64,000 nt of DNA from Corynebacterium ciconiae DSM 44920. GTDB taxonomy: Bacteria > Actinomycetota > Actinomycetes > Mycobacteriales > Mycobacteriaceae. The notes under the pieces are model-generated. The model searched no databases, had not been told where the DNA came from, and saw only the letters and a list, made by a program, of their open reading frames with translations. The stretch spans positions 310,001-374,000 of the forward strand of contig NZ_CP047189.1 of the NCBI RefSeq assembly GCF_030440575.1. Direction: 5' to 3'. The position numbers and the translations under genes were made by a program. Position 1 is the first letter of the stretch, and each line of letters begins with the position of its first letter. Shown one piece after another: positions 28,053-37,404 of the stretch.

Positions 28053-29594
28053 ATGGCGAATCCCGTGCGCGCGGCAGAGCCGGCCCCGTCCGGCGCTGAC
28101 ACCTCTCCGCTCACCACCGACTGGCTGCTCCAGCGCTCCAATCTGGAACTGACTGCCCTTAACGGGTGGAGCACCCAATTCCTCGACATCCAAACCAACG
28201 AGCTGCGCACCCCTGCGGACTTCATCATCGCCAACGCGATCATCCTCACCCTCGGGATGTCTTTTACCGACAATCCCGCGGCACTCGAGGAGTATGTGGA
28301 CACCCTCGTGAAGGCAGGGGCGGTGGCCATCGGCTTCGGCACCGGCTATGCCTTCGACACCGTGCCGCAGCCGCTGCTCGCCGCGGCAGACCGCCACCGG
28401 ATTCCCGTCTTCGAAGTGTCGCCCCATATCCCCTTCATCTCCGTCATCCACGCCGTGCACCAAGAGCACGCGCGCCGGGCGGCCCAAGGGGAGCAGTGGC
28501 AGCAACGCGTCCAACAGCAGTTAAATAAAGATGCTGTTACTGGTGATGTACACCGCCTGCTTGCCAGCGCCGCTTCCTCGCTACAGGCGGCGATCGCCAT
28601 CGCCGATAATGATGCTCGCGTCCTGGTGAACGTGCCTTTTGGGGGAGTGGATGCCGGAGAGCTGCTGGTAGCCGATATCGAGGCCGGACACCACCACTCC
28701 CGTGCTGGTCGTACCGGAGAACTCGTGCAGCTTACCCAACGGCTATCCGAACAAGGCGATCGCGTGAACCTCATGATGGTGGTGCGGCGCTCAAGCTTCC
28801 ACACTCGCGAGCGCAGTGTGCTCCAGCACTGCGGTGGTCTCGCCGATATTCTCCTGCAGCGCCCCTCCTTCTTGCGCGCCGCCCGCTCTGAGATGAACTC
28901 CCTCGCCCTCGCCCTGCTTCTAGGCATCGACCAGGAAGAGTCCTCGGTGGCGCACGCGATGCATCATGCCGTGGACTCCCAGGGGCGGGTGCGTGCCGTG
29001 GTGGTGCGGGCCGATGATCCCGCGGCTCTGACGGCGGCGCGTAATACGCTCGATAAGCGATTGATCGCCCATTCCCGAGCGCTGTTCAGCCTGCAATTGG
29101 AACCTGACATGCAGCTTTTTCTCTTCCGCGGCTCGCGGGATGATCACGACATCGTGGACCACTTTGGGGCCGAGGCTCGAGACATAGCGATCGCCATGGG
29201 CGCGGCGATTCGATGGAACGAACTCACTCGCGAGCACGTGGCAGAACTCTCGCGCCGGGCCCGCGCGATTGCCACCGGGGAACACGTGGGGCCCTTTAAT
29301 GTCAAAGCCTCGTGGCTGCATCAGCCTGAGGTGTTGCGGGCGCTGCACGCTCGGGGTGCGGAAACCTTCGATGTGCTCACCGCAGCCGACGAGCGCGACG
29401 GAACTGAATACGCCCGCACCTTGGAGCTGTATCTACGTCTTGGCGGCCACATCGGCGATACTGCGGCGGCGTTAGGGGCACACCGCCATACCGTGCGCAG
29501 CCGACTCGCGCATATCAGTGAGGTGTGCGATGTGGACCTCTCCGACGCGGTCATCAGGGCCGAGCTGCTCTTTGTGGCCATTGCGCGGGAATAG
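28053..29594 (+). CDS. PucR-family transcriptional regulator of the amine/GABA island
   Basis: This is a 513-residue protein. The N-terminal PucR domain spans about 1-130 ('LLQRSNLELTALNGWSTQF ... GTGYAFDTVPQPLLAAADRHRIPVFEVSPHIPFISV'). The C-terminal helix-turn-helix (about 450-510) is 'LELYLRLGGHIGDTAAALGAHRHTVRSRLAHISEV', the PucR/CdaR C-terminal form. It is divergent from gabT, so it probably controls gabT and perhaps the permease or amine oxidase genes. The ATG at 28053 was chosen at the domain start; a longer frame begins at 27945. Confidence 0.85.
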   Translation: MANPVRAAEPAPSGADTSPLTTDWLLQRSNLELTALNGWSTQFLDIQTNELRTPADFIIANAIILTLGMSFTDNPAALEEYVDTLVKAGAVAIGFGTGYAFDTVPQPLLAAADRHRIPVFEVSPHIPFISVIHAVHQEHARRAAQGEQWQQRVQQQLNKDAVTGDVHRLLASAASSLQAAIAIADNDARVLVNVPFGGVDAGELLVADIEAGHHHSRAGRTGELVQLTQRLSEQGDRVNLMMVVRRSSFHTRERSVLQHCGGLADILLQRPSFLRAARSEMNSLALALLLGIDQEESSVAHAMHHAVDSQGRVRAVVVRADDPAALTAARNTLDKRLIAHSRALFSLQLEPDMQLFLFRGSRDDHDIVDHFGAEARDIAIAMGAAIRWNELTREHVAELSRRARAIATGEHVGPFNVKASWLHQPEVLRALHARGAETFDVLTAADERDGTEYARTLELYLRLGGHIGDTAAALGAHRHTVRSRLAHISEVCDVDLSDAVIRAELLFVAIARE

Positions 29595-29704
29595 CGGGGT
29601 AGGGCGCCGCAAGGCGACAGCACGGGAGCAAACTGTTACCATCAACACTCGTGCATGTGATGCGCTACACACTATGTACTCTCCTTTAGGAAGGCCTGAC
29701 GATC

Positions 29705-30730
29705 GTGAAAAATACAGCACTGACTCTCGGTTCACTGAGTCTCGTTGCGGCTCTGGCCCTTGCTGGGTGTGGCTCTGATGACGCTCAGGAGGCCGAGTCG
29801 GCGTCGACAAGCGCCTCGAGCGCTGTCGAGCATACGGGTTCACATGTGAAGGTCGCCCACGCTCTAGGCGAGGTGGAGGTCCCCGTTAATCCTCAGAACG
29901 TGGTGGCCGGTGGCGCCGCTATCGACACGCTTCTATCGCTGGGGGTCACCCCAGCTGCCGTCATTGTGCCGCCCGAGTACACGGAATTGCCTTGGCGCGA
30001 AGGCAAGCTCGATGGAGTAACCCGCATCGAGACCATCCCCAAGAATGGCTCCGAAGATGACCAGCGCTATGTTCCGGACAGCGAGCAGATCGCAGCGCTC
30101 TCGCCGGATCTCATCGTGGGCGATCAATGGATGATAGATGAAGCCGCCTATGCGGGGCTCTCCGAGATCGCCCCCACCATTGGTGGCATCGACGCGGATG
30201 ACAACACCCAGGAATGGCGTGAACAGCTGAAGGTGTTTGGAGAAATCTTCGATAAAGAAGATGAGGCGCAGAAAGTGCTCGATGAGGACTCAGAGCGATT
30301 CAAGAAGGCCCGCGAGGACATGCCGAATATCGCCAACGCCTCCGCACTCGTAGCAGATTGCCAACCTGGCGTCTGCGGCGTGCTTGCCGATCCCGAGGAT
30401 CCTTCCGCAGGATTCTTCACAGACCTCGGCATGGGCATTCCTCCACTTCCCGATGACCTCGAGAAGTCTGGTGCCACCACCATCGTTCCTGACGTCAGGG
30501 TCGATGCCCTCAACTCTGACTTTCTCGCTGTTGTGAATGAGGGAGAGGGTATGGGTAATCTCCAAGCGTTCACCGGATTTGACTATCTGCAGTCGGTACA
30601 AAACGACAGTCTGTACCCGGCTAGCTACGCGTTCATTACCGCCATCGCGACACCGAGCGCGCCGAGCCGTGAATGGGCTCTGACAGAGGTCACCCCCACC
30701 CTGAAGAAGGTGAAGAAGTTCGGCGCCTAA
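29705..30730 (+). CDS. Siderophore-binding lipoprotein of an ABC transporter
   Basis: This is a 341-residue protein. The N-terminus has a lipoprotein signal with the lipobox LALAGC (Cys at about 22), then a Ser-rich linker. The rest is a FecB/BtuF-like periplasmic-binding domain ('VPVNPQNVVAGGAAIDTLLSLGVTPAAV', 'EQIAALSPDLIVGDQWMIDEAAYAGLSEIAPTIGG'). The GTG start at 29705 follows AGGAAGG. It should bind an iron complex at the outer face of the membrane. No permease or ATPase genes are adjacent, so it is an orphan receptor or works with a system elsewhere. A near-copy of the 12-mer (one mismatch) lies at 29811-29822. Confidence 0.85.
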   Translation: MKNTALTLGSLSLVAALALAGCGSDDAQEAESASTSASSAVEHTGSHVKVAHALGEVEVPVNPQNVVAGGAAIDTLLSLGVTPAAVIVPPEYTELPWREGKLDGVTRIETIPKNGSEDDQRYVPDSEQIAALSPDLIVGDQWMIDEAAYAGLSEIAPTIGGIDADDNTQEWREQLKVFGEIFDKEDEAQKVLDEDSERFKKAREDMPNIANASALVADCQPGVCGVLADPEDPSAGFFTDLGMGIPPLPDDLEKSGATTIVPDVRVDALNSDFLAVVNEGEGMGNLQAFTGFDYLQSVQNDSLYPASYAFITAIATPSAPSREWALTEVTPTLKKVKKFGA

Positions 30731-30764
30731 ACAGGCGTCGCCGTGGAGCCACTGAACAATCACA

Positions 30765-30805
30765 CCACCGCCCCCGCCGAAAACGCTGCCCGGCGGGGGC
30801 GGTGG
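30765..30805 (+). terminator. Strong terminator-like repeat, left copy
   Basis: CCACCGCCCCCGCCG (30765-30779) pairs with CGGCGGGGGCGGTGG (30791-30805), followed by TTGTTGG. Its sequence, with flanks from 30760, is repeated in diverged form at 33656-33703 on the other side of the DUF262 gene. Confidence 0.8.
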
Positions 30806-31147
30806 TTGTTGGTGATGAGGTGTTTATGCAGTGGCCTCGGTGGGGCCGCGATGTGCACCTCGGCTTAGAGGGTGGGCATTGATACCGCCGTGAGGGTGAC
30901 TCGCGAGCATCTACACAAAAGCGAGGCGCCCCTAGGGCACATCATTCAGGAGCCGAAAGCTGCGCCGATTCCTCCTAGCCAACGGTTGGATAAAGGGATG
31001 CACGTGGCCCCAAAAAGACGAGGCTAAGCATCGTAACCGGCCAGAGCAAGGGTCGGATCCGCGTCCACAATAACTGCGTCTGCGCCTAATGAGGCCGATA
31101 CAATGAGGATTGTGTTATCTGATCTATAGCGAGAGGCTTCACACACT
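30806..31147. other. Gene-free region before the DUF262 gene
   Basis: I see no ORF with a ribosome binding site and no clear promoter apart from a TATAGC hexamer near 31125. The region must contain the DUF262 gene promoter. Confidence 0.35.
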
Positions 31148-33583
31148 ATGCGCGGCAATGTCAAGGAAATCTACACGATCTTTAGCTTTATCGACCGAGA
31201 GCTCAAAATTCCCGTTTACCAGCGTAACTATGACTGGGGTGTTAAGCAGTGTGAGCGGTTGTTCGATGATTTGGAAGAGGTGATAGCCAAGGATCGGCCT
31301 AAACACTTCTTCGGTGCCGTGGTGGGGAAAACCGAGGGTAGCTTCTCTTGGATCGTCATTGATGGTCAACAACGCCTGACTACGGTGAGTCTTCTCATGC
31401 TCGCGCTCTCGCGCAGCCTGGAAACGGAGGTGGTGAGGTTCGAGGACAAAAACCTGGCTGCAAAGATCAGAAGGAATTACCTCGAGCTGGGTGAAAGCAG
31501 CTTTGCCTCGGAGACGAAACTGAAGCTTAAACCGGTGAAGGATGATTTAGCGGCTTATCGCCGCCTGCTCGATGAAGATCTGCCGCCCATCGAACGGTCT
31601 AATATCACCGCTAATTACGAGTATTTTCTCCAGCGCATAGCAGAGTCACACCTTGATGGGGATCAACTGTGGACCGCTATCCAGCGTCTGGAAGCGATGA
31701 TCTTGGACCTAGAGCATCACGATGATCCACAAAGAATTTTCGAATCACTCAACTCCACGGGTAAGAAGCTCAAGGAGTCGGATAAGATCCGCAACCTCGT
31801 ACTCATGGGGTTAGACAGTAAAAACCAGGACTCGCTCTATGAGCACTTCTGGAATCCCATGGAACGCAACGTCAGCTTCGACACAGATTCCTTCGTGCGC
31901 TTATACCTGGTATCAAAAACTCGCCGAATTCCCCGCAAGGACCACATCTATGACGAGTTTCGCAGGTACCTAGCCTCCTACTCTGCAGAAGGCGGAGTGA
32001 AATCCCTACTCAAGGAGCTTTTGGATTACTCGCAGTTCTTCAAGGAACTCAACACTGCAACCACGGGGATACATCGTGCCGATGTTCGGCTGAGCCGATA
32101 CAACATCATGGGCCGCGAGATCGCCATGCCCTTCCTTATGCCACTGGTCGGAGGTATGCACTCGGGGGAGGTCACTGCGGATGACTTCGCAGACGTCATA
32201 GAGATCATCGACGCCTATGTTTTAAGAAGAACGGTCGTAGGGCTGCAGTCCAATGCGTTGAACAAAATCTTTGCGACGCTCTACAACGAAGCCCTGCTCA
32301 TTCGCGCCGAGGGCACCTCATTTAAGGATGCTGTGAGCTACCTGCTGCTCCGTAGGGCGGATACATCAGGGCAGTTCCCCACAGACGAATGGTTTGGCGA
32401 GGAGTTTGCCACCCGCAACATGTACAACCTCAGCCAGTACTACCGTCGCTATGTTTTTGAGTGCCTAGAGAATTATTCCTCGCAAGACAACCGCGACATA
32501 GCGGCCAGGCTTGAATCCGGCGAGCTCAGCGTCGAACACATTATGCCCCAAACGCTGAGCAAAACTTGGCGTGCGGAACTGGGGCCCGAGGCCGAAGAGA
32601 TCCACAAGACCTGGTTGCATCGTATTGGCAACCTGACAGTCACAGGCTATAACTCCTCATACTCCAATGAGTCTTTTGCAAGGAAGAAATCTGTTGAGGG
32701 CGGATTCAACGAGTCGCCGTATCGCCTGAATCATGTGCTTAAGCAGACAGACACCTGGGACGTAGAGCACATGAAAAAGCGCACAGATGAGCTCGTGCGG
32801 CTTGCGCTGGAGTACTGGCCAATGATCCAAACGGATTTTGAGCCGGTTCGCGAACCCATGCCTACCACGGCGATGGGGGACACTGAGAACTTCACTAACC
32901 GTGTGATCGTGTCTTATGAATGGGATGGCCAAGAGCACACCGTCAGCAGCTTCCGCGAGATGACCAAGGGCATACTTCGCTCGCTGCTGGCGGAGCATCG
33001 CGAGGCCGTATACGACTTTGCGGGCAAGGAAAATTTCGGAATTTCCCACGGGGCTGAGCCTATTAGTCCTGTCCAAGAGCTCGTCGCTCCCGAACTCTGG
33101 TGCGCTCTTGCTACCAGCACTCAATCAAAAATTATCTTGCTTCGAGCGTTGTTTGATCACCTAAAGCTCGATCCAAACGAACTGATTTTCACCCTGCGGC
33201 CTGGTAAAACGTCCCGCAGGCAGTCTGCACCCGCAAACCGATTTGCCGCTCTGACAAAATTCATCCCCCGCTTTGAGCAACGTGTCGGCGTGGAGGCGGG
33301 GCCTACGAGCGAAATCCGTGATCTTCAGGCCGAACTGTTCACCGCTGCCACTCCCCACCTCCCAGACAATTGGCAGGAGATAGTGAGGGGGCGGTCCTTG
33401 CAAACACTGGAAGACAAAGAGGTCACCGCGGGCCTGAGCGCGGATGAGATCTTCGCGGCTCTGCACGCGCTTTTCAACGTAGACCAGATAATGGGTGGCG
33501 GCGTCTTCCCAAGTGCTGTGCACTCTGGATCGGTCCTGCGCTGGCTGCAGCGTTTGGAAAAACTTGGAGATCAACACCCCTAA
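31148..33583 (+). CDS. DUF262/DUF1524 protein (GmrSD-like, probable phage defence)
   Basis: This is an 811-residue protein. The DUF262 domain (1 to about 230) has IPVYQRNYDW (21-30) and DGQQRLTT (72-79), the ParB/nucleotidase-like motifs of GmrS and relatives. A DUF1524 His-Me-finger nuclease domain follows, with EHIMPQ (463-468) and HRIGNL (491-496). These families form type IV restriction enzymes (GmrSD) that use nucleotide hydrolysis to cut modified phage DNA. A further C-terminal part (about 590-811) is not recognised. The gene stands alone between two similar terminator-like repeats and is flanked by housekeeping genes, which suits a single-gene defence insert. The ATG at 31148 has only a weak ribosome binding site. 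Confidence 0.85.
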   Translation: MRGNVKEIYTIFSFIDRELKIPVYQRNYDWGVKQCERLFDDLEEVIAKDRPKHFFGAVVGKTEGSFSWIVIDGQQRLTTVSLLMLALSRSLETEVVRFEDKNLAAKIRRNYLELGESSFASETKLKLKPVKDDLAAYRRLLDEDLPPIERSNITANYEYFLQRIAESHLDGDQLWTAIQRLEAMILDLEHHDDPQRIFESLNSTGKKLKESDKIRNLVLMGLDSKNQDSLYEHFWNPMERNVSFDTDSFVRLYLVSKTRRIPRKDHIYDEFRRYLASYSAEGGVKSLLKELLDYSQFFKELNTATTGIHRADVRLSRYNIMGREIAMPFLMPLVGGMHSGEVTADDFADVIEIIDAYVLRRTVVGLQSNALNKIFATLYNEALLIRAEGTSFKDAVSYLLLRRADTSGQFPTDEWFGEEFATRNMYNLSQYYRRYVFECLENYSSQDNRDIAARLESGELSVEHIMPQTLSKTWRAELGPEAEEIHKTWLHRIGNLTVTGYNSSYSNESFARKKSVEGGFNESPYRLNHVLKQTDTWDVEHMKKRTDELVRLALEYWPMIQTDFEPVREPMPTTAMGDTENFTNRVIVSYEWDGQEHTVSSFREMTKGILRSLLAEHREAVYDFAGKENFGISHGAEPISPVQELVAPELWCALATSTQSKIILLRALFDHLKLDPNELIFTLRPGKTSRRQSAPANRFAALTKFIPRFEQRVGVEAGPTSEIRDLQAELFTAATPHLPDNWQEIVRGRSLQTLEDKEVTAGLSADEIFAALHALFNVDQIMGGGVFPSAVHSGSVLRWLQRLEKLGDQHP

Positions 33584-33655
33584 GATCGCATTCTCAAGAT
33601 CGCACTCTCAGCCGGCGAATCTCGGGGTATGAGGAGCGAGGAGCCAGCTCTAGTG

Positions 33656-33703
33656 TCACACCACCGCCTCTGCCGAAAAGCTATCTAGTAGGGGCGGTGG
33701 TTG
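33656..33703 (+). repeat. Terminator-like repeat, right copy
   Basis: This copy matches 22 of the first 24 bases and all of the last 13 bases of the left copy (30760-30808); the loop differs. CCACCGCC (33661-33668) pairs with GGCGGTGG (33693-33700). It lies between the DUF262 stop and the convergent SDR gene. Confidence 0.7.
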
Positions 33704-33709
33704 ACGCTT

Positions 33710-34447
33710 TTAGAAGTCTGGGGATTCTGGCAGGATCTGGCCGCCGTCGATCACGATGCCTTGGCCGGTGATGTAGCGGGCAGCGTCGCTGGCGAGGAAC
33801 GCAACAGTGTGGCCGATGTCTTCGGGTGTGCCGAGGAAGCCGAGGGGCACCGATGCTGTCATGTCCTTGATGTATTTTTCGCCCATGTCCTCAAGGCCCG
33901 GGGTGAGGATATTGCCGGGGAGGACGGCGTTGACGGTGATGTTGTGCTCCGCGAGCTCGATGGCGGCGCTGCGAACAAAACCCATCTGGGCGGCTTTGGT
34001 GGCCCCGTAGTGCGACCACAGGGGGTAGCCGGTGTAGTTACCGGTGATGGAAGAGGTGATCACTACCCGCCCCGACTCGGATTGCGCTAGGAGCGGGGTG
34101 GCGGCCTGCACCATGTGGATGGTGCCTTTAACGTTTACGTCGAAGATGAGGTCGATGTCCTCGTCAGTCATCTTCGCGATGGGTGCCTGCGGGTAAATGC
34201 CGGCGTTGCTGGCGAGAATGTCCAGCTTCTCCAGGCTGTCGATGAGGTGGGTGCAGGCGACGGCATCGCGCACATCCAGCACGTGGGCCTCAAATTCGGA
34301 GGCGGCGCATTCCTTTTCGCTGAGACCGGTGACGATCACCTGTGCTCCTTGGGTGGCGAGGGAGCGGGCGATTCCCGCTCCGATCCCGAGGGTGCCGCCG
34401 GTGACGAGCGCTGTCTTGCCATTCAGGGTGGTTGGTGAGGTGCTCAT
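33710..34447 (-). CDS. Short-chain dehydrogenase/reductase
   Basis: This is a 245-residue classical SDR. The NAD(P) loop is TGGTLGIG near the N-terminus, 'NAGIY' follows, and the catalytic Ser-Tyr-Lys set is in 'ITSSITGNYTGYPLWSHYGATKAA' (Ser, then Y-x3-K). The end 'YITGQGIVIDGGQ' is typical. The ATG at 34447 was preferred over 34486 because it begins the fold directly. The substrate is unknown. It is divergent from a TetR regulator that probably controls it. Confidence 0.8.
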   Translation of the reverse strand: MSTSPTTLNGKTALVTGGTLGIGAGIARSLATQGAQVIVTGLSEKECAASEFEAHVLDVRDAVACTHLIDSLEKLDILASNAGIYPQAPIAKMTDEDIDLIFDVNVKGTIHMVQAATPLLAQSESGRVVITSSITGNYTGYPLWSHYGATKAAQMGFVRSAAIELAEHNITVNAVLPGNILTPGLEDMGEKYIKDMTASVPLGFLGTPEDIGHTVAFLASDAARYITGQGIVIDGGQILPESPDF

Positions 34448-34585
34448 AGTCTTCAAGTTTAAGCGCTCGGGGTGGAAATGAAACACTGTTCAGGAGCGGG
34501 TTATGATGCTGCGGAGCATGCTTATACGCGCCGTCCTGAAGCCATAGTGAGTTCCGTAGCTGCTCAAGGACAGCCCGATATCCTT

Positions 34586-34639
34586 ACACATTGCCGCCAT
34601 CCGTAATTGGGGCGTTGATTGTAATGGCAATGTGTGCCA
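34586..34639. promoter_or_regulatory. Inverted-repeat operator candidate between SDR and TetR genes
   Basis: ACACATTGCC (34586-34595) and GGCAATGTGT (34626-34635) form 10-bp inverted arms. The right arm is part of the palindrome TGGCA-N5-TGCCA (34625-34639). A TA-rich -10-like TTATTATAT follows at about 34642-34650. The arrangement suits binding by the adjacent TetR regulator. Confidence 0.5.
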
Positions 34640-34878
34640 TTTTATTATATGCGATAAGCTGAATGTCGATGAGAAGAGAGCTTGGTCAAATCGGGATTAT
34701 TTTGCTCTAAACTGCGGTATCGTTGATTTACGGAGCGAAGTTCCACGCAGGTGGGCCGTGTGCTGGCGAAATGCAGTGCTCGCAGATGTGTCCACCGTGC
34801 CGAACGGGTGTCCTTACAGTTTCTGGTCACACGTCGCGGCGCGTCCCGATTGTTCATAGAGGAGGAAGGCGAAGTTCT

Positions 34879-35535
34879 ATGCCCACTGGGACTGGTGATA
34901 TTGACGCTGCGATCCTTGAAGCTGCGCGACAGAGCGTGCTCGATGACGGTTTGGAACGCACCACGATGTCTGGGGTGGCCCGCCGGGCTGGTATCTCTCG
35001 CCCCACGCTGTATGCCCGGTACAAAGGGCTTCCAGAACTCACTTCCACACTGCTAACAGAAGAGCTTTTAGGGGTGGTGTCAGCGTTAAATCCCGCACCA
35101 GAAACGGTGGAGGATCTCATAGCAGCTTTGGTCTCGTCCGCCGAACAGGCCTCTGCCAGTGACTTACTCGCTGCGGTACTGCGTACCGACTATTCCTATG
35201 CCTATACGTTTACGGTCGAGCGCCTCGGAAGTGCCCAGCTGAGGATAGTGACCTTGTTGGAAAAGATCATTCAGCGGATTCAAACCTCGGATGAGGTGCG
35301 CATCGGTATTGGTAGTCGTAGTTCCGACACTCCAGAAGTTTCCTGTATTTCCACCCGCGAACCACGGGTGTTGGCGCTCGTCAGCTATGGCATGGTGCGC
35401 CATATTGCTATTACTGCCACTCTCGCCGATAAGGCTCTGGAGGGGCTATCCACATGGCAAGAGGAATTGGCCCGCAGTCTGCGCGGCTATTTGGTAGATC
35501 ACGATCCGCAGCACCAGCGGGTCCGCCGCACCTAA
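34879..35535 (+). CDS. TetR-family transcriptional regulator
   Basis: This is a 218-residue protein. The N-terminal helix-turn-helix spans about 8-55: 'AAILEAARQSVLDDGLERTTMSGVARRAGISRPTLYARYKGLPELTSTLL'. The C-terminal ligand domain is divergent. The ATG at 34879 starts the fold; a longer in-frame reading from 34723 has no support. The divergent SDR and the inverted repeats in the spacer are its probable targets. Confidence 0.85.
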   Translation: MPTGTGDIDAAILEAARQSVLDDGLERTTMSGVARRAGISRPTLYARYKGLPELTSTLLTEELLGVVSALNPAPETVEDLIAALVSSAEQASASDLLAAVLRTDYSYAYTFTVERLGSAQLRIVTLLEKIIQRIQTSDEVRIGIGSRSSDTPEVSCISTREPRVLALVSYGMVRHIAITATLADKALEGLSTWQEELARSLRGYLVDHDPQHQRVRRT

Positions 35536-35586
35536 CTAGCCCGGCTGGACCTGCATTGTGGGGCGGGGTGGGGTGTGCGCGAAGTG

Positions 35587-35598
35587 GCGTCGATAAGC
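35587..35598 (-). repeat. Dispersed 12-mer copy 3
   Basis: Exact reverse-orientation copy between the TetR gene and rplN, with GTG just before it on the plus strand. Confidence 0.85.
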
Positions 35599-35684
35599 GT
35601 TCACGCCCTGCGGAAAAAGGATTTGGCTTAGGGCTGTGGCATGTGGTTGAATATTCGGGTTGCAACCGTCACGCGGTGGCATGC

Positions 35685-35707
35685 ATTCGGTGCGTTCCGA
35701 GCCGAAT
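35685..35707 (+). promoter_or_regulatory. Small hairpin in the rplN leader
   Basis: ATTCGG (35685-35690) pairs with CCGAAT (35702-35707). It lies about 120 nt before rplN, in the 292-base leader that must contain the promoter of this separated L14-L24-L5 block. Confidence 0.35.
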
Positions 35708-35827
35708 AGCCGCCTTGTTTGCTGTGAATCAGCGAATTAGGACTGGTTGCGCGAGGAAAGACGTAGACCGTGCGTGTACAGGACGGAAATCTGGCACGCG
35801 TTATATCCAGGTCAGGAGAGACCCACT

Positions 35828-36196
35828 GTGATTCAACAAGAATCGCGTCTGAAGGTCGCCGACAACTCTGGTGCACGAGAGATTCTGTGCATCCGTGTGC
35901 TCGGCGGCTCGACCCGACGCTTCGCAGGTATCGGCGATGTCATCGTCGCCACCGTGAAGGAAGCTACTCCGAACGGCAACGTGAAGGCTGGCGAGATCGT
36001 CAAGGCCGTCATCGTTCGCGCCAAGAAGGAGACCCGTCGTCCGGACGGCTCGTACATCAAGTTCGATGAGAACGCTGCCGTGATCATCAAGAACGACAAC
36101 GAGCCTCGCGGCACCCGCATCTTCGGCCCCGTTGCCCGTGAGCTGCGCGACAAGAAGTTCATGAAGATTGTTTCTCTCGCTCCGGAGGTGATCTAA
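35828..36196 (+). CDS. rplN: 50S ribosomal protein L14
   Basis: This is a complete 122-residue L14. GTG at 35828 with AGGAGA upstream gives the standard N-terminus [22 protein letters not shown]; an in-frame extension from 35747 is rejected. '[13 protein letters not shown]' and '[13 protein letters not shown]' are conserved. It starts a block cut off from the S10 operon by about 15 kb. Confidence 0.97.
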   Translation: MIQQESRLKVADNSGAREILCIRVLGGSTRRFAGIGDVIVATVKEATPNGNVKAGEIVKAVIVRAKKETRRPDGSYIKFDENAAVIIKNDNEPRGTRIFGPVARELRDKKFMKIVSLAPEVI

Positions 36197-36200
36197 GACT

Positions 36201-36515
36201 ATGAAGATCCACAAGGGCGATAACGTCATCGTGATCTCTGGTCCGGATAAGGGCGCTAAGGGCAAGGTCATCCAGGCTTTCCCGAAGCAGAACAAGGTCC
36301 TTGTCGAGGGCGTCAACCGCATCAAGAAGCACGTCGTGAACTCCGCGCCCGAGGCTGGCGCTGAGTCCGGCGGAATTGTCACCCAGGAGGCCCCCATCCA
36401 CGTGTCCAACGTGATGGTGCTCGACTCCGATGGCAACCCGACCCGCGTTGGTTACCGCTTCGACGAGAACGGCAAGAAGGTTCGTATCTCCAAGCGCAAC
36501 GGGAAGGACATCTAA
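36201..36515 (+). CDS. rplX: 50S ribosomal protein L24
   Basis: This is a complete 104-residue L24. '[39 protein letters not shown]' is the KOW-domain opening; the C-terminus shows '[18 protein letters not shown]'. It lies 4 nt after rplN and 2 nt before rplE. Confidence 0.97.
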   Translation: MKIHKGDNVIVISGPDKGAKGKVIQAFPKQNKVLVEGVNRIKKHVVNSAPEAGAESGGIVTQEAPIHVSNVMVLDSDGNPTRVGYRFDENGKKVRISKRNGKDI

Positions 36516-36517
36516 CA

Positions 36518-37093
36518 ATGGAGAACTACACCCCGCGTCTGAAGACCCGTTACCGCGAGGACATCAAGCAGAAGCTGGCCGAGGAGTTCAACCACTCCAA
36601 CGTCATGGAGATCCCCGGCCTGACCAAGATCGTGGTCAACATGGGTGTGGGCGACGCTGCCCGCGACTCCAAGATGATCAACGGTGCTCTCGAGGACCTC
36701 ACCGCTATCACCGGTCAGAAGCCGCAGATTCGTCGCGCCAAGAAGTCCATCGCGAACTTCAAGCTGCGTGAGGGCATGCCGATCGGTGCCCGCGTCACCC
36801 TGCGTGGCGACCGCATGTGGGAGTTCCTGGACCGTCTGCTGACCGTGGCCCTGCCGCGTATTCGTGACTTCCGCGGTCTGTCTGACCAGCAGTTCGACGG
36901 CCACGGTAACTACACCTTCGGCCTGACCGAGCAGTCCATGTTCTACGAGATCGACGTGGACAAGATCGATCGTCCCCGCGGTATGGACATCACCATCGTC
37001 ACCACCGCCACCAACAACGAGGAAGGCCGCGCCCTGCTGCGTCACCTGGGCTTCCCGTTCAAGGACAAGGACGGCAAGATGCAGCGCCCCTAA
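36518..37093 (+). CDS. rplE: 50S ribosomal protein L5
   Basis: This is a complete 191-residue L5, which binds 5S rRNA. '[20 protein letters not shown]' and '[20 protein letters not shown]' are conserved. The next gene is not rpsH; a terminator follows, so the spc operon is also interrupted here. Confidence 0.97.
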   Translation: MENYTPRLKTRYREDIKQKLAEEFNHSNVMEIPGLTKIVVNMGVGDAARDSKMINGALEDLTAITGQKPQIRRAKKSIANFKLREGMPIGARVTLRGDRMWEFLDRLLTVALPRIRDFRGLSDQQFDGHGNYTFGLTEQSMFYEIDVDKIDRPRGMDITIVTTATNNEEGRALLRHLGFPFKDKDGKMQRP

Positions 37094-37172
37094 GGCGTTG
37101 AACATCTTCCTCAGCGCTGCAGGTTAAAAAAACTCGAAGCGACTGAGAAAAGAGTCTTCGTACTCACCACAC

Positions 37173-37217
37173 ACCCGCCCCTCCACGCAGGCTTGAAAGC
37201 CTGAGGAGAGGGCGGGT
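37173..37217 (+). terminator. Terminator after rplE
   Basis: ACCCGCCC (37173-37180) pairs with GGGCGGGT (37210-37217), with an inner CAGGC/GCCTG stem (37188-37192, 37199-37203), followed by TTG. Confidence 0.75.
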
Positions 37218-37404
37218 TTGTGCATTCCGACGCAGGAGGTGCGGCGCACGAAGCAAGTTAATTTCGGCCGTGCGTGACGTGCGTGGGTTCGGACGGGATC
37301 GGTGAGGGCCGGTGTGGGTGGGGATCTGCGGTGATAGGTATTGTCCTTGCTGCCTTGGTCTAAGAACAGTGCAGGAACTGTCGCGACGCGGATAGAATGA
37401 ACCA

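Noticed and set aside
29687..29705. DtxR-box-like sequence before the siderophore-binding lipoprotein
   Set aside because: Only about 11 of 19 positions match and it coincides with the ribosome binding site.
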